A stretch of 64,000 nt of DNA from Pseudomonas sp. RIT-PI-S (GCF_025642975.1 NZ_JANZKJ010000002.1:62001-126000), one strand, 5' to 3'; positions 42,188-52,689 are shown, counted from the first letter of the stretch. Made by a program: numbers and translations. Notes: generated from the sequence alone by a model not told the origin.

Positions 42188-43993
42188 TCAGTAGCCGAGG
42201 TCGAAGGCTGCTTCTTCCAAGGCCATCAGGTTGCTAGCGCCGGACAGCATGGCCGCCACGTGGGTGCGGGTGCGCGGCAGGATGCGCTGGAAGTAGAAGC
42301 GCGCAGTGTGCAGCTTGGCGGTGTAGAACGCCTCTTCCGAGGTGCCTTCGGCCAGTTTCTGCGCAGCGAGGCGTGCCATGTCTGCCCAGAAGTACGCCAG
42401 GCAGGCATAACCGGAGTACATCAGGTAATCCACCGAGGCGGCACCGACTTCTTCGCGGTCTTTCATCGCGGCCATGCCCACTTTCATGGTCAGCTCGCCC
42501 CATTCCTTGTTCAGCGCAGCCAGTGGCGCGACGAACTCGGAGACGGCGGCGTTGCCTTCGTTGGCCTGGCAGAACTTGTGCACGATCTTGGTGAAGCCCT
42601 TGAGCGCCTCGCCCTGGGTCATCAGGACCTTGCGGCCAAGCAGGTCGAGTGCCTGCACGCCGGTGGTGCCCTCGTACAGCATGGAGATACGGCTGTCGCG
42701 AACGTTCTGCTCCATGCCCCACTCGGCGATAAAGCCATGACCACCGTAGATCTGCACGCCGTGGTTGGCGGCTTCGAAGCCGACCTCGGTCATGAAGGCC
42801 TTGGCGATCGGGGTCATGAAGGCTAGCAGGCCGTCGGCGCGCTTCTTCTGCTCTTCATCCTGGCTGTATTTGACGACGTCCACCAGCTGGGAGGTGAAGT
42901 AGACCATGGCGCGGTTGCCTTCGGCGAACGCCTTCATCGTCAGCAGCATGCGGCGCACGTCTGGGTGCACGATGATCGGGTCGGCAGGTTTGTCCGGTGC
43001 CTTGGGGCCGGTCAGCGAGCGCATTTGCAGGCGATCGCGGGCGTACTTCAAGCCACCCTGGAACGCCACTTCAGCGTGGGCCAGGCCTTGCAGCGCGGTC
43101 CCCAGGCGAGCGGTGTTCATGAAGGTGAACATGCAGTTCAGGCCTTTGTTGGCCGCGCCGATCAGGTAGCCGGTAGCGCTGTCGAAGTTCATCACGCAGG
43201 TGGCGTTACCATGGATGCCCATCTTGTGCTCGAGCGAGCCACAGCTCACGCCGTTGCGCTCGCCCACGCCGCCATCGGCGGTTGGCAGGAACTTAGGCAC
43301 GATGAACAGGGAAATGCCTTTGGTGCCAGCCGGCGCATCGGGCAGGCGCGCCAGTACGATATGGACGATGTTATCGGCCATGTCATGCTCACCGGCGGAA
43401 ATGAAGATCTTGGTCCCGCTGACCTTGTAGCTGCCGTCGGCCTGAGGCTCAGCCTTGGTGCGCAGCATGCCCAGGTCGGTACCGCAGTGCGGTTCGGTCA
43501 GGCACATGGTGCCGGTCCATTCGCCCGACACCAGTTTGGTCAGGTACGTGTGCTGCTGTTCTTCGGTACCGTGGGCGGAGATGGTGTTCATCGCGCCGTG
43601 GGACAGGCCAGGGTACATGCCCCACGCCCAGTTGGCGGTGCCGACCAGCTCGCTGATGGCGAGGCCGAGAGACTCGGGCAGGCCCTGGCCGCCGTGCGCC
43701 ACATCGTGCGCCAGGCTAGGCCAGCCGCCTTCGACGAACTGTTTGTAGGCTTCCTTGAAGCCCGTTGGGGTTTTAACGCCACCTTCGGACCAGGTGCAGC
43801 CCTCCAGGTCGCCCACACGGTTCAGCGGCGCCAGTACCTGCTCACAGAACTTCGCGCCTTCTTCGAGGATCGCGTCGACCATGTCCGGGGTAGCATCCTG
43901 GCAGCCGGGAAGGCTCTGATAGTGCGCTTCGAAGCCGAGCAGTTCGTCGCGAACGAAGCGAATATCGCGCAAGGGGGCCTTGTAATCGGGCAT
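42188..43993 (-). CDS. Acyl-CoA dehydrogenase, large C-terminally extended subfamily (copy 2)
   Basis: The protein is 601 aa, paralogous to the 590-aa enzyme at 37003-38775. They share the Tyr-Lys-Ala-Pro-Leu-Arg-Asp start, Met-Cys-Leu-Thr-Glu-Pro-His-x-Gly-Thr-Asp-Leu-Gly, Gly-Thr-Lys-Ile-Phe-Ile, the Lys-Met-Gly-Ile block and Tyr-Glu-Gly-Thr-Thr-Gly-Val-Gln with the catalytic glutamate. It would oxidise an acyl-CoA thioester with electrons passing to ETF. The start at 43993 is chosen because GAGG lies about 9 nt upstream and the N-terminus matches the paralogue; a 19-codon longer frame is disfavoured. Confidence 0.9.
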   Translation of the reverse strand: MPDYKAPLRDIRFVRDELLGFEAHYQSLPGCQDATPDMVDAILEEGAKFCEQVLAPLNRVGDLEGCTWSEGGVKTPTGFKEAYKQFVEGGWPSLAHDVAHGGQGLPESLGLAISELVGTANWAWGMYPGLSHGAMNTISAHGTEEQQHTYLTKLVSGEWTGTMCLTEPHCGTDLGMLRTKAEPQADGSYKVSGTKIFISAGEHDMADNIVHIVLARLPDAPAGTKGISLFIVPKFLPTADGGVGERNGVSCGSLEHKMGIHGNATCVMNFDSATGYLIGAANKGLNCMFTFMNTARLGTALQGLAHAEVAFQGGLKYARDRLQMRSLTGPKAPDKPADPIIVHPDVRRMLLTMKAFAEGNRAMVYFTSQLVDVVKYSQDEEQKKRADGLLAFMTPIAKAFMTEVGFEAANHGVQIYGGHGFIAEWGMEQNVRDSRISMLYEGTTGVQALDLLGRKVLMTQGEALKGFTKIVHKFCQANEGNAAVSEFVAPLAALNKEWGELTMKVGMAAMKDREEVGAASVDYLMYSGYACLAYFWADMARLAAQKLAEGTSEEAFYTAKLHTARFYFQRILPRTRTHVAAMLSGASNLMALEEAAFDLGY

Positions 43994-44216
43994 AACGAAA
44001 AACCTCTGTGCTGAATCCGGTTGGGAGAAGAACCGCAAGAATCGACTCATCCACCCGCGGCGGACGCGTCAAACAGGTGTTTGAAACATACGTTTATGCC
44101 AGATGAATTGTCAAGGCCTCTCCTTTATCCGCCGGTCAGGCCTGTAACTGTAGAACGGGCCGACAACTGGCTGGATCGGGACGGGACACCTAGCCAACAC
44201 ATGGCCTCCCGCCTTG

Positions 44217-46048
44217 TTAGTTCAGGCTGATCATCGATGTACCTTTCACGTCCACCACGAGACCGGACAGCGTGATCGTTCCATCCGAATTCATCACCAA
44301 TTTGCTCGAGCCGACCTCCAGCGCGATGCGTGTCGCTGCCTTGACCCTCACTTCCCCTTGATCGACGGTGACCAGGTAATCGCCCTCCTCAACGACACTG
44401 CTGCTCTCGAGCCTGATGGTTTCGGCGTGCTTGCCATGGACTTTTATCGTTCGGTTGCCGCCTACGCTTTGGCTTTCATCCGCCTCAACTTCGGTGTCCA
44501 GATTCCGTTCGGCATGCAGGATGATCTGCTCGGCACCGGCCTTGTCCTCGAACCGGAAGAAATTCGCCGTGCTGCGGTCTCCATTGGTCGACCGCGTCAG
44601 CACGCCACTTTGCGTCTTGTTAGCCGGCAGGGCCCAAGGTGGCGTGTTCTGGCTGTTATAGAGGCTACCCATGATCAGAGGGCGATCAGGGTCGCCGTCC
44701 AGGAACATGACCACAACTTCGTCCCCCACGCGCGGAATCCGGATACTGCCGAACCCACTGCTGGCCCCGGATTGCGCCATGCGCACCCAGCAGGAGCTTT
44801 GATCGGTGAAGTTGCCGTTGCGATCCCAATGGAACTGGACCTTCACCCTGCCCAATTCGTCGGTAAAGATTTCCTCGCCAGGGGGGCCGACGATGATGGT
44901 GGTCTGCGGGCCGTTGATCGTCTTCCGTGGCGTGCGGAGTGTGGGGCGGAAGGGAATTTTGCGGCGAATGCAAGTAAAGCTGTTGTGGTAACCCGATTCA
45001 CCTTGATTGCCGTAATTGTTCTGGCCCCAGTGATCTACAGCTAAAAGCAGAAACCGGCGATCAGTGGGAACGTCATGGTCATGGTCGTAATGCTGCGCCA
45101 ATTCGAAGGACCAGCCAGGCTCCATCGCTCGGCAGTTGCTCTTGCCGCAGAAGACCTTACCCTGGACTTCCATTGCTTCAAGCCGACGGCGCGCCTTCTG
45201 CACGCCGTCCTTGAGGTTAGCGTAGCCGTATGACCCCTCGTATTCGTAGACCTCGAATTGACCGGCGTCGCCCTGTTCATTGATCGAGTTCAACTGCACC
45301 TGATTGGGCTGATGCGGATGCTTGTAGTCGAAAGACTTGAGCGATAAGCGCGTTGGCTGGAAGCGCCGGCTGGCAGACCAGGCGGTGATCGAGTCTTCGG
45401 TTTCTGTTACCGAGGCCCGGTGATAGCGGATGGTGGGTTGCGCGGGGAGCGGTTCGAGTCGGTCGCTGTCATCGCCGATAATCAGCCGATGGCCGTCTGC
45501 GTTGTGTTGGAAGGTAAAAAACAGGCCTTCGCTTTCAAGCAAACGAAGCACGAAATTAAGGTCGGTTTCCTGATACTGGGTGCAGTAGCTAATAGGCTTG
45601 AGTGGCTTGCTCAGGCGGAACTCGTAGTTCGCCAAGCTCGAGTAATGGGCAAAGACCTCACCGACAATTTGCTCGGTAGTTTGGTCCTGGAAAATACGCG
45701 AGTCGTGGCGTCGGCTGAGAATCCACAGCCAAGGCACCAGTCGGCATGGTAATGGGCGATCCCCTCATCCGCGCTGGTATGAGTGAAGTCCGACACATGC
45801 GCGCTGACGTACCTCATGCTGCCGTCAGCCAGGGTGATGCCGAGCGCGACCTTCTGACCGATCAGCGTTTTCAACTCAATCCGAGCATCCTACGAAATAA
45901 GCTCGGCATTGAATCGAAACAGCTCGGACATCGCCTCATGACCGCTGAACCGCAGCAGCGCGAGCTGTTGCTCGGCGGGCAATGGCGCATGGAATGTGAA
46001 CAAGCGCCTGTGTTGGGTGGACGGGGCCTCCAAGGCTTCCGGAATCAT
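44217..46048 (-). pseudogene. vgrG: Disrupted type VI secretion spike gene vgrG (amber codon plus -1 frameshift)
   Basis: The reading frame starts at 46048 (GGAAG 6 nt upstream) with Phe-Thr-Phe-His-Ala-Pro-Leu and Phe-Arg-Phe-Asn-Ala-Glu-Leu-Ile-Ser, a normal VgrG beginning. It meets an in-frame TAG at 45890-45892. The same frame resumes with Asp-Ala-Arg-Ile-Glu-Leu-Lys and runs to about 45738. There one base appears to be missing, since the sequence continues in another frame with Val-Pro-Trp-Leu-Trp-x-Leu-Ser-Arg-Arg. The remaining ~505 codons are intact gp27/gp5-like VgrG, including Asp-Glu-Leu-Gly-Arg-Val-Lys-Val-Gln-Phe-His-Trp and the C-terminal beta-repeat. Restoring one base gives about 610 aa. 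Two unlike lesions argue for real decay rather than sequencing error. Confidence 0.88.
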
Positions 46049-46292
46049 CGAGTGCTTCCTGCGCATACCGGAAATGCGGCATGGAAACGGTTCCGGGCGG
46101 TGTCCATCGATCAATCGCTGCGGCCAAACGTCAACAAAATGTGACGGATATGCCAGGCAACCCTCACCAGTAATAATCTGAAATATTCCCGACAGGTTTC
46201 AGGGCGCCGCTTGCTCGATTCGCCGTGTAGGCTCTCCCCGCCTGATGGCTGCCACCTTCAGCCGAAAGCCATGCCGACAAGGAGCGCACGTC

Positions 46293-47298
46293 ATGAGCCT
46301 AAGCAGTGCCCAGTTGAACGAGCTGGATCGAGCACTCGATCGAAACCAGCTTGAAATGGTCGTTCTTCCCCTGGAAGGGCACCTAGCGCAAGCGGCCGAC
46401 TACAACAGGAACGACGCGGCGACCCAGGCACCACAGCAGTGCGCCCGAGAACAAACGGGCATGCTTTCCCGAGCCTGGGATGCAACCCAGTCTGCCTACA
46501 ACGCCACGGCTCATCGGTTTGTCAATACGAGCTGGGGTGTTCCGAGGCGCTCGGCGCCTACGACGTGTACAACATCGGCAGGCTACTGCGTGATATCGGT
46601 GGGCTCGGCACCAAGGTACGTATTTCGGTCCACAACGGCAGGCAATACCTGATCTTGACAGGGTATCCGGGCCTACGAAGGGTGCTGAGAGGAACACGGT
46701 ACGGCATCCGCAACCCCCAGCTGGTGGAAGTGGGCATTGGCAGATACGGCATACGCGGTACCTCGATCTCCGGCTTCAAACTGTCCTGCTATGTCGCCGT
46801 CGGCGTCGAGGTGCTCGAATGGATCTTCAATGACGAAGCCGTGATGACGGACTTGTTCGCGGGTATCGGGTGGAGCTGATCAAGGCGGGGATTGCTTCGG
46901 CGGTTGGGTATGCAGCGGCGCTCATCACTGGTTCGTTCGTAACGGCTGCAGCAATGCCTGTGATGGTAGGGGCGATCGTAGTTTTGCTTATGGGTATCAC
47001 CCTAAACGCAATAGACAACCACTATGGAATCAAAAATTCCATAAAGGCCGGCATGCGCTATGCCGTAGACCACATCCAATACTTACCTCAAAAGTTCACT
47101 GAGATCAGGGAGGTGAATCTACGTAACTATGCTGAGCGAGCGGTCGTGAACATCGCAGCCGATTCTGTCGATTACATTTACAAAGAAGCTCAAGCCTGGA
47201 TCTTGCGAAAGATAAAGCCAGATGGGGTCCACTTCCCAAAGTGGCCTGCACCACCGCGAACGCTTCCGCCGTCCAGCTTGAAGTTTCCGAGGTTTTAA
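46293..47298 (+). pseudogene. Frameshifted candidate type VI effector with hydrophobic domain
   Basis: Three frames join into one ~335-residue product if one base is restored near 46538-46541 and another near 46867-46870. Frame 1 starts at 46293 with AAGGAG upstream and runs to Asn-Thr-Ser-Trp-Gly-Val. Frame 2 continues Ser-Glu-Ala-Leu-Gly-Ala-Tyr-Asp-Val-Tyr-Asn. Frame 3 continues Val-Glu-Leu-Ile-Lys-Ala-Gly and ends at 47298. The third part contains two long hydrophobic Ala/Gly-rich helices (from about 46888 to 47015), as in pore-forming or membrane-active toxins. The position beside vgrG and before a membrane protein fits an effector. No family was recognised. The third frame has a GTG that could in principle start a separate 142-aa protein. 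Confidence 0.6.
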
Positions 47299-47302
47299 GC
47301 GA

Positions 47303-47857
47303 ATGGCTGCAAAATCCTTCCGCCGGGTTCCCGAATCTTTATCGCCAAAGGTTAGGGTAATTGTTCTCGCCTTCATCCCATTCATGATTTTCATGAGTGC
47401 GCTCACCTTTCACTTTCTACAGAACGGCCTGTTGCCGATCTATGGAAGGCTTTATAGAAACGCGCCTGTCGTGGAGACGCCATACGCAATCTTCGGGCTA
47501 CTGATGGCACCGCCTGCTTTTTTAATAGTGATTATTGCCGCAGCGATTTCTGTATGGACAGGCAGAAAGTTTGATCCGCCTAAAGATTCACGCTTGTTTT
47601 GGTTCCAGAACTTTATGTTTTCAGCTTCGATAAAAATAATCACATATGTTGTACCGACCGCTATTATCCTCACGACGCTTGCGCTGCTTGCAAAGGGTTA
47701 TTCCTTGTGCCCCGACCTATCTATAACATCGAATCGGAAGGTCTTCTGGGTGAACGACGAGCGCGTATGCTTCAAGCCCGACCATTACATCAATGATTAC
47801 TGGCCCTGCAAAAAGGTAGATAACAAGGAAGTCTGTATCCAAGTAGACGGCCGTTAA
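47303..47857 (+). CDS. Small polytopic membrane protein, candidate immunity protein (DUF1240-like)
   Basis: The protein is 184 aa with about three hydrophobic segments (near residues 18-40, 55-78 and 105-128). A C-terminal ~50-residue periplasmic-looking part has four cysteines (Tyr-Ser-Leu-Cys, Val-Cys-Phe, Trp-Pro-Cys, Val-Cys-Ile) that could pair. The layout resembles DUF1240-type proteins found beside toxins in enterobacteria. The gene begins 4 bp after the broken effector candidate, and the frame is intact. Inner-membrane immunity proteins typically protect against membrane-targeting effectors; that role is inferred. Base composition is visibly more AT-rich than the rest of the window, suggesting acquisition. 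Confidence 0.6.
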   Translation: MAAKSFRRVPESLSPKVRVIVLAFIPFMIFMSALTFHFLQNGLLPIYGRLYRNAPVVETPYAIFGLLMAPPAFLIVIIAAAISVWTGRKFDPPKDSRLFWFQNFMFSASIKIITYVVPTAIILTTLALLAKGYSLCPDLSITSNRKVFWVNDERVCFKPDHYINDYWPCKKVDNKEVCIQVDGR

Positions 47858-47905
47858 ACCAGACCGAGTTATGGGCTCAGCCAATAAGCTCAGCGACCAC
47901 ATCCC

Positions 47906-48196
47906 TTACGCATACGTATCAATCATCGTCCCCAGCGCTCGATCCGAAGCCTTTTCCACCTTCGCGCCCGCCTCTACTTGCAGCGCGGCTTGGGTCATCT
48001 GCACGGTAAGCGCGGCCAGGTCAGTCTGCTGGCTGGCATCGACGGCGTTCAGGCGTTGCGCCTGATAGCCAGTGGACTGAGTCAGGGAGGGGCTGTCGTT
48101 GGTGACGCCGGCCACTTGGGCGGCAGCGTTGTCGAACCGGGCGCTGGCTGCCTGGATGGCGCTCAGCCCGGTGGTCAGGGAGGACGAGATCTGCAT
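47906..48196 (-). CDS. Small FlgC/FlgE-like helical protein of unknown function
   Basis: The protein is 96 aa. The N-terminus (Gln-Ile-Ser-Ser-Ser-Leu-Thr-Thr-Gly-Leu-Ser-Ala-Ile-Gln-Ala-Ala) and C-terminus (Thr-Asp-Leu-Ala-Ala-Leu-Thr-Val-Gln-Met-Thr-Gln-Ala) look like the two terminal helices of flagellar rod and hook proteins with the middle removed. AGGA lies 7 nt upstream of the ATG. No flagellar genes are nearby, so a flagellar role is unproven. It lies between the T6SS remnant and the bio operon. Confidence 0.6.
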   Translation of the reverse strand: MQISSSLTTGLSAIQAASARFDNAAAQVAGVTNDSPSLTQSTGYQAQRLNAVDASQQTDLAALTVQMTQAALQVEAGAKVEKASDRALGTMIDTYA

Positions 48197-48266
48197 GGCA
48201 TAGTCCTGATTATTGGCTATTGGCCATCAGTGTACGCCCTTCCTTGCCGCCGTAAAGCGACGCTTG

Positions 48267-48947
48267 TCAGGCAAGTTCGCCAAGCGCCAAGTAGTCAGCG
48301 ACCGCCGCCGCGCTCGCCTCGTTCAAATACGGCACGCGCCCCAGGCAAGGCGCGGGCAGGCGTTCGCTGAGGGTCGCCAGGTTCTCCTCCAGGCGTGAGG
48401 TTTGGGGGTCCACGATGTTCGCCACCCAGCCCGCCAAGACCAAACCGTCCCGGGCAATAGCTTCGGCGGTCAGCAGGGCGTGGTTGATGCAGCCAAGCCG
48501 CACCCCCACTACCAGAATCACCGGCAGGCGCAACGCCATCGCCAGGTCGGAAAAGTTACTCTGCCCCGCCAGCGGCACTCGCCAGCCGCCGGCGCCTTCA
48601 ACCAGAGTGAAGCCCGCTTGTTGGGCGAGCACGTGTTGCATCGCCGGCACCAACGCATCGACGCTCAGCGTGACCCCGGCTTCCCGGGCAGCTATATGCG
48701 GCGCGATGGCTGGCTCGAACGCGAGCGGGTTGATGGCCTCGTACGGCAGCGTGATCGTGCTTTCGGCGATCAGCGCCACGGCGTCGCTGTTGCGCAGCCC
48801 TCGAGCTGTGCGCTCGCAGCCGGAGGCAATAGGCTTTGCCCCCAGCGTGCTCAGCCCGGCCCGCCGGGCGGCCTGCAACAGGCCGGCCGAAACGGTGGTC
48901 TTGCCGACTTCGGTGTCGGTACCGGTGACGAAATAAGCGCGGTTCAT
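48267..48947 (-). CDS. bioD: BioD, dethiobiotin synthetase
   Basis: The protein is 226 aa. The ATP-binding P-loop Gly-Thr-Asp-Thr-Glu-Val-Gly-Lys-Thr-Thr is near the N-terminus. Later blocks are Lys-Pro-Ile-Ala-Ser-Gly and Val-Glu-Gly-Ala-Gly-Gly-Trp. BioD closes the ureido ring of dethiobiotin from 7,8-diaminopelargonate, CO2 and ATP. The start at 48947 has AAGGAAG upstream. It is the last gene of the bioBFHCD operon, 10 bp after bioC. bioA, needed for the preceding step, is not in the window. Confidence 0.94.
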   Translation of the reverse strand: MNRAYFVTGTDTEVGKTTVSAGLLQAARRAGLSTLGAKPIASGCERTARGLRNSDAVALIAESTITLPYEAINPLAFEPAIAPHIAAREAGVTLSVDALVPAMQHVLAQQAGFTLVEGAGGWRVPLAGQSNFSDLAMALRLPVILVVGVRLGCINHALLTAEAIARDGLVLAGWVANIVDPQTSRLEENLATLSERLPAPCLGRVPYLNEASAAAVADYLALGELA

Positions 48948-48957
48948 ACTTGCTTCC

Positions 48958-49755
48958 TTAATGCTTGGACAACAGCCCGTACACCACTTGGTAGGTAGCT
49001 GGCAGCCCAGCAGGCTGGCGATACCCTTCATAGGCGGCAACCATCGCCGCAATCCGCGCCCGCCCGGTAAGGCCGCCGGGGCGGCCGGGGTTCAGGTTGT
49101 GCGCGCCCAGTGCCTTGAGCTCGTGGGTCAGGCCACGAACGTCCGGGTAATGCAGCACATGCGGATGGCAAACGAGCGTGTTCAGGCGCAGGTCACTGGC
49201 CGCGCACAGGTGCTGGTAATCTTCGAAGCGGCGGAAACGGTTGACGTGCACCTGGCCATCGGCGGCTTCCCAGCTGCTGCGCAACTCCCCTAGCGTGCCG
49301 GTGCAAAGGCTGGCGAAGGCGAAACGCCCGCCCACTCGCAGTACCCGCCTCGCTTCGGCCAGCACTCGGGAGAAGTTTTCGCACCACTGCACAGCCAAGC
49401 TGCTGAACAGCAGGTCTACGCAGCCTGCAGCCAGTGGCAGCTGTTCGGCATCACCAGCCACGTACCAAGTGGCGCCGCCCAGGCCACGGGCGTGGCCGAG
49501 CATGCCTTCGGCGATATCCACGGCCAGCCCTCCGGCCGCCGGCCAACGGCGCGCCAGTTCGCGGCTGAAGTGCCCGGTGCCGCTGCCCAGGTCCAGCCAG
49601 CAGCGCGGCGCCTCGTAGCCTGGCTCCAGCAGCGCTAGCAGATGCTCACCGACGTCGCGTTGCAGCGCGGCGACGCTATCGTAAGTGGCCGCTGCCCGCG
49701 AAAACGAGGCAGCGACCTGGCGCTTGTCGGGCAACACTGCCGCGACCTCAACCAT
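48958..49755 (-). CDS. bioC: BioC, malonyl-ACP O-methyltransferase
   Basis: The protein is 265 aa of class I SAM-methyltransferase fold: motif I Leu-Asp-Leu-Gly-Ser-Gly-Thr-Gly, then Val-Asp-Ile-Ala-Glu and Leu-Phe-Ser-Ser-Leu-Ala-Val-Gln-Trp. The N-terminal Phe-Ser-Arg-Ala-Ala-Ala-Thr-Tyr-Asp is typical of BioC. It methylates malonyl-ACP to disguise it as a primer for pimelate synthesis. The gene overlaps bioH by 8 nt. Confidence 0.94.
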   Translation of the reverse strand: MVEVAAVLPDKRQVAASFSRAAATYDSVAALQRDVGEHLLALLEPGYEAPRCWLDLGSGTGHFSRELARRWPAAGGLAVDIAEGMLGHARGLGGATWYVAGDAEQLPLAAGCVDLLFSSLAVQWCENFSRVLAEARRVLRVGGRFAFASLCTGTLGELRSSWEAADGQVHVNRFRRFEDYQHLCAASDLRLNTLVCHPHVLHYPDVRGLTHELKALGAHNLNPGRPGGLTGRARIAAMVAAYEGYRQPAGLPATYQVVYGLLSKH

Positions 49756-50461
49756 GGATAAATTCCTCTATAAAGGCCCACGCCTGACTGGCCAGCGCCG
49801 TGGGCGCCTCCAGCACCAGCGCATGGCTACCGGGGGCTTGGGCAACCCGTGCCTGCGGCGCCGCCTGGGCAAGGGCCTGCGCGGCCTGAGCCGGAACCAG
49901 CGCGTCAGCGCTGGCGAACAGATGCAAATGCGGTACGGCCAGCGCTGCCAGGGCCGCGCGGTTGTCCAGCGCGGCAAGCAGCGCCAGCCCGCCAGGGTCG
50001 GCGTGGCGGGCATCCGCGGGCATCAGCTGTTTGGCCAGCGCCCGTGCAGCCGGGCTGCCTTGGGCGCACAGCAGGACAAAGCGCTTGAGCGTAGCGGCAG
50101 GGTCGTTTGCGCAAAGCCTTTCGAACGCATCGAAGGTCTCCGCCGCCATGGCCGCCGGCCAGCCTTCCCGGGCAACGAAGCAAGCATTGCTCGCGATGCT
50201 GATCAGCCCAGGGCAAGCGGCGCCTCGGCGCGCGGCCAGGGCTACCGCGAGCATGCCGCCCAGGGACCATCCCAGCAGCCAGGCACCGGGCGCAACGGCA
50301 CGGTCCAGCTCGGCGAGCACCTGCTCGAGGTCGCTGCCGAGGGGCAGTGGCTCGATCAATACCTGTGCGCCTGGCCGGCTGAGCCGCAGCGCCTGCGCCA
50401 GCGGTTCGAGTGCCGCCGGGCCAAGCCCCCAACCGGGCAACAACACCAAGGTCTCAGGCAT
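49748..50461 (-). CDS. bioH: BioH, pimeloyl-ACP methyl ester carboxylesterase
   Basis: The protein is 237 aa, an alpha/beta hydrolase with nucleophile elbow Gly-Trp-Ser-Leu-Gly-Gly (Ser66) and a C-terminal Gly-Ser-His-Ala-Leu histidine. BioH removes the methyl ester from pimeloyl-ACP and so ends chain building. Having bioH within the biotin operon, rather than unlinked as in E. coli, is usual in Pseudomonas. It overlaps bioF and bioC by 8 nt each. Confidence 0.93.
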   Translation of the reverse strand: MPETLVLLPGWGLGPAALEPLAQALRLSRPGAQVLIEPLPLGSDLEQVLAELDRAVAPGAWLLGWSLGGMLAVALAARRGAACPGLISIASNACFVAREGWPAAMAAETFDAFERLCANDPAATLKRFVLLCAQGSPAARALAKQLMPADARHADPGGLALLAALDNRAALAALAVPHLHLFASADALVPAQAAQALAQAAPQARVAQAPGSHALVLEAPTALASQAWAFIEEFIHG

Positions 50462-51626
50462 CGGCTGGCTCCGCCAGCGCCTGGCACTCGGCCAAGCCTT
50501 CGAGCAGGCGCGTCACTTGCGCCTCGGTGTGGGCGGCCGACAGCGTCACCCGCAGCCGGGCGCTGCCGGCCGGCACGGTGGGCGGGCGAATGGCGGTCAC
50601 CAGCAAGCCGCGCTCACGCAGTTGCTGCGACCAGGCCATTGCCCGTGCGCTGCTGCCCAGCACAATGGGCTGGATCGGTGTTTCGCTCGGCATGAGGGTC
50701 AGCCCTAACGCGCAGGCGCCAGCGCGGAACTGCCGCACCAGCGCAGCGAGGTGCTCACGGCGCCAGCCTTGGGCCCGCGCCAGCTCCACGCTTTTGAGGG
50801 TGGCGCAAGCCAGCGCGGGTGGCTGGCTGGTGGTGTAGATATACGGCCGAGCGAACTGCACCAGGCATTCGATCAGCGCTTCGCTGCCGGCCACGAAGGC
50901 GCCAGCGGTGCCGAAGGCTTTGCCCAGGGTGCCGACCAACACCGGCAGCTCTTCCAGGCCCAGGCCAAAGTGCTCGGCCGCGCCGCCGCCCTGTGCGCCC
51001 AGCACACCAAAGCCGTGGGCGTCGTCGACCATCAGCCAGGCGCCATGGGCCTTGGCTTCGCCTGCCAGCGCCGGCAGGTTGGCCAGGTCGCCGTCCATGC
51101 TGAAAACGCCATCGGTCACCACCAAGGTGTCGCCGCTGGCTTTCGCCAGGCGCGCGCGCAGGCTGGCCGGATCGTTGTGCAAATATCGAGAGAAGCGCGC
51201 GCCGCTGAGCAAGCCCGCATCCAGCAGCGACGCATGGTTGAGACGATCCTCCAGCACGCTGTCGCCCTGGCCGACAAGCGCGGTGATAGCACCGAGGTTG
51301 GCCATGTAGCCGGTGGAAAACAGCAAGGCCCGCGGCCGCCCGGTGAGGTCAGCCAGCGCCTCTTCCAGCGCGTGATGCGGGGTACTGTGGCCAATCACCA
51401 AGTGCGAGGCGCCACCGCCTACGCCCCAACGCTCGGCGCCGGCGCGCCAGGCAGCGATCACCTCGGGATGGTTGGCAAGGCCAAGGTAGTCGTTGTTACA
51501 GAACGCCAGCAGTGGTTTTCCGTCTACAACGACCTCGGGGCCTTGCGGGGTGCTCAGCAACGGGCGCTGGCGATACAGGCTGGCAGCGCGCCGCTCAGCC
51601 AGGCGCGCCTCAAGATTGAACGCCAC
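50454..51626 (-). CDS. bioF: BioF, 8-amino-7-oxononanoate synthase
   Basis: The protein is 390 aa, an alpha-oxoamine synthase with the PLP lysine in Gly-Thr-Leu-Gly-Lys-Ala-Phe-Gly. It also has [12 protein letters not shown] and Asp-Asp-Ala-His-Gly for cofactor binding. It condenses pimeloyl-ACP with L-alanine, releasing CO2. It starts 4 bp after bioB and overlaps bioH by 8 nt. Confidence 0.95.
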   Translation of the reverse strand: MAFNLEARLAERRAASLYRQRPLLSTPQGPEVVVDGKPLLAFCNNDYLGLANHPEVIAAWRAGAERWGVGGGASHLVIGHSTPHHALEEALADLTGRPRALLFSTGYMANLGAITALVGQGDSVLEDRLNHASLLDAGLLSGARFSRYLHNDPASLRARLAKASGDTLVVTDGVFSMDGDLANLPALAGEAKAHGAWLMVDDAHGFGVLGAQGGGAAEHFGLGLEELPVLVGTLGKAFGTAGAFVAGSEALIECLVQFARPYIYTTSQPPALACATLKSVELARAQGWRREHLAALVRQFRAGACALGLTLMPSETPIQPIVLGSSARAMAWSQQLRERGLLVTAIRPPTVPAGSARLRVTLSAAHTEAQVTRLLEGLAECQALAEPADA

Positions 51627-51630
51627 GGGT

Positions 51631-52689
51631 TCAGACGGACGCGGCGTCGTAGAACAGTTCGCCGCTGCGCTGCTCTACCAGCGCCTGCTCGATGGCCGCC
51701 TGGTGCACCTCGTCGTCGTGTTCTTCGCGCGCTTCCGGGCGGATGCCCAAGCGGGCGAACAGTTGCATGTCCTTGTCGGCCTGCGGGTTGCCAGTGGTCA
51801 GCAGTTTTTCGCCATAGAAAATCGAGTTCGCCCCGGCCATGAACGCCAGCGCCTGCATCTGCTCGTTCATCTGCTCGCGCCCGGCAGACAACCGCACGTG
51901 CGATTGCGGCATCAGGATGCGCGCTACGGCGAGCATGCGGATGAAGTCGAAGGGGTCGATGTCTTCGGCGTTGGCCAGCGGCGTGCCCGCCACCTTCACC
52001 AACATGTTGATCGGCACCGACTCGGGGTGCTCTGGGAGGTTGGCCAGCTGGATCAACAACCCGGCGCGGTCGTCCAGCGACTCGCCCATGCCCAGGATGC
52101 CGCCGGAGCAGATCTTCATACCGGCGTCGCGCACGTAGGCGAGGGTTTGCAGGCGCTCGCCGTAGGTACGGGTAGTGATGATGCTGCCGTAGAACTCCGG
52201 CGAGGTGTCCAGGTTGTGGTTGTAGTAATCCAGCCCGGCCTCGGCCAGCGCCACGGTTTGGTCGCGGTCGAGCTTGCCCAAGGTCATGCAGGTTTCCAAC
52301 CCCAGGGCTTTCACGCCCCGGACCATTTCCAGCACATAGGGCATGTCTTTGGCGGACGGATGTTTCCAGGCCGCGCCCATGCAGAAGCGGGTGGAGCCAA
52401 TGGCTTTGGCACGGGCGGCCTCTTCGATCACCTTTTGCACTTCAAGCAGCTTTTCTTTCTCAAGCCCCGTGTTGTAGTGGCCCGACTGCGGGCAGTACTT
52501 GCAGTCCTCGGGGCAGGCACCGGTTTTGATCGAGAGCAGCGTGGACACCTGCACCTGGTTAGGGTCGAAGTGCGCACGGTGGACGCTCATGGCCTGGAAC
52601 AAGAGGTCGTTGAAGGGCTGGGTGAACAGGGCCTTGACTTCGGCCAGGGTCCAGTCATGACGCAGCGGGCTCTGTAGGCTGGCGCTCAT
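51631..52689 (-). CDS. bioB: BioB, biotin synthase (radical SAM)
   Basis: The protein is 352 aa with the radical SAM cluster site Cys-Pro-Glu-Asp-Cys-Lys-Tyr-Cys near residues 59-66. Downstream cysteine/arginine ligands of the auxiliary 2Fe-2S cluster include Cys-Met-Gly-Ala-Ala-Trp and Cys-Ser-Gly-Gly. It inserts sulphur into dethiobiotin. It is first in the operon, with AAGGA upstream of the ATG, and divergent from comF across 84 bp that must contain both promoters. No clear operator was recognised there. Confidence 0.96.
   Translation of the reverse strand: MSASLQSPLRHDWTLAEVKALFTQPFNDLLFQAMSVHRAHFDPNQVQVSTLLSIKTGACPEDCKYCPQSGHYNTGLEKEKLLEVQKVIEEAARAKAIGSTRFCMGAAWKHPSAKDMPYVLEMVRGVKALGLETCMTLGKLDRDQTVALAEAGLDYYNHNLDTSPEFYGSIITTRTYGERLQTLAYVRDAGMKICSGGILGMGESLDDRAGLLIQLANLPEHPESVPINMLVKVAGTPLANAEDIDPFDFIRMLAVARILMPQSHVRLSAGREQMNEQMQALAFMAGANSIFYGEKLLTTGNPQADKDMQLFARLGIRPEAREEHDDEVHQAAIEQALVEQRSGELFYDAASV

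Noticed and set aside
44217..45737. The intact 506-codon VgrG frame as a functional shorter gene starting at GTG
   Set aside because: The GTG falls inside the conserved Val-Pro-Trp-Leu-Trp block, and the missing N-terminal domain is encoded just upstream in another frame, so it is a fragment of a broken gene.
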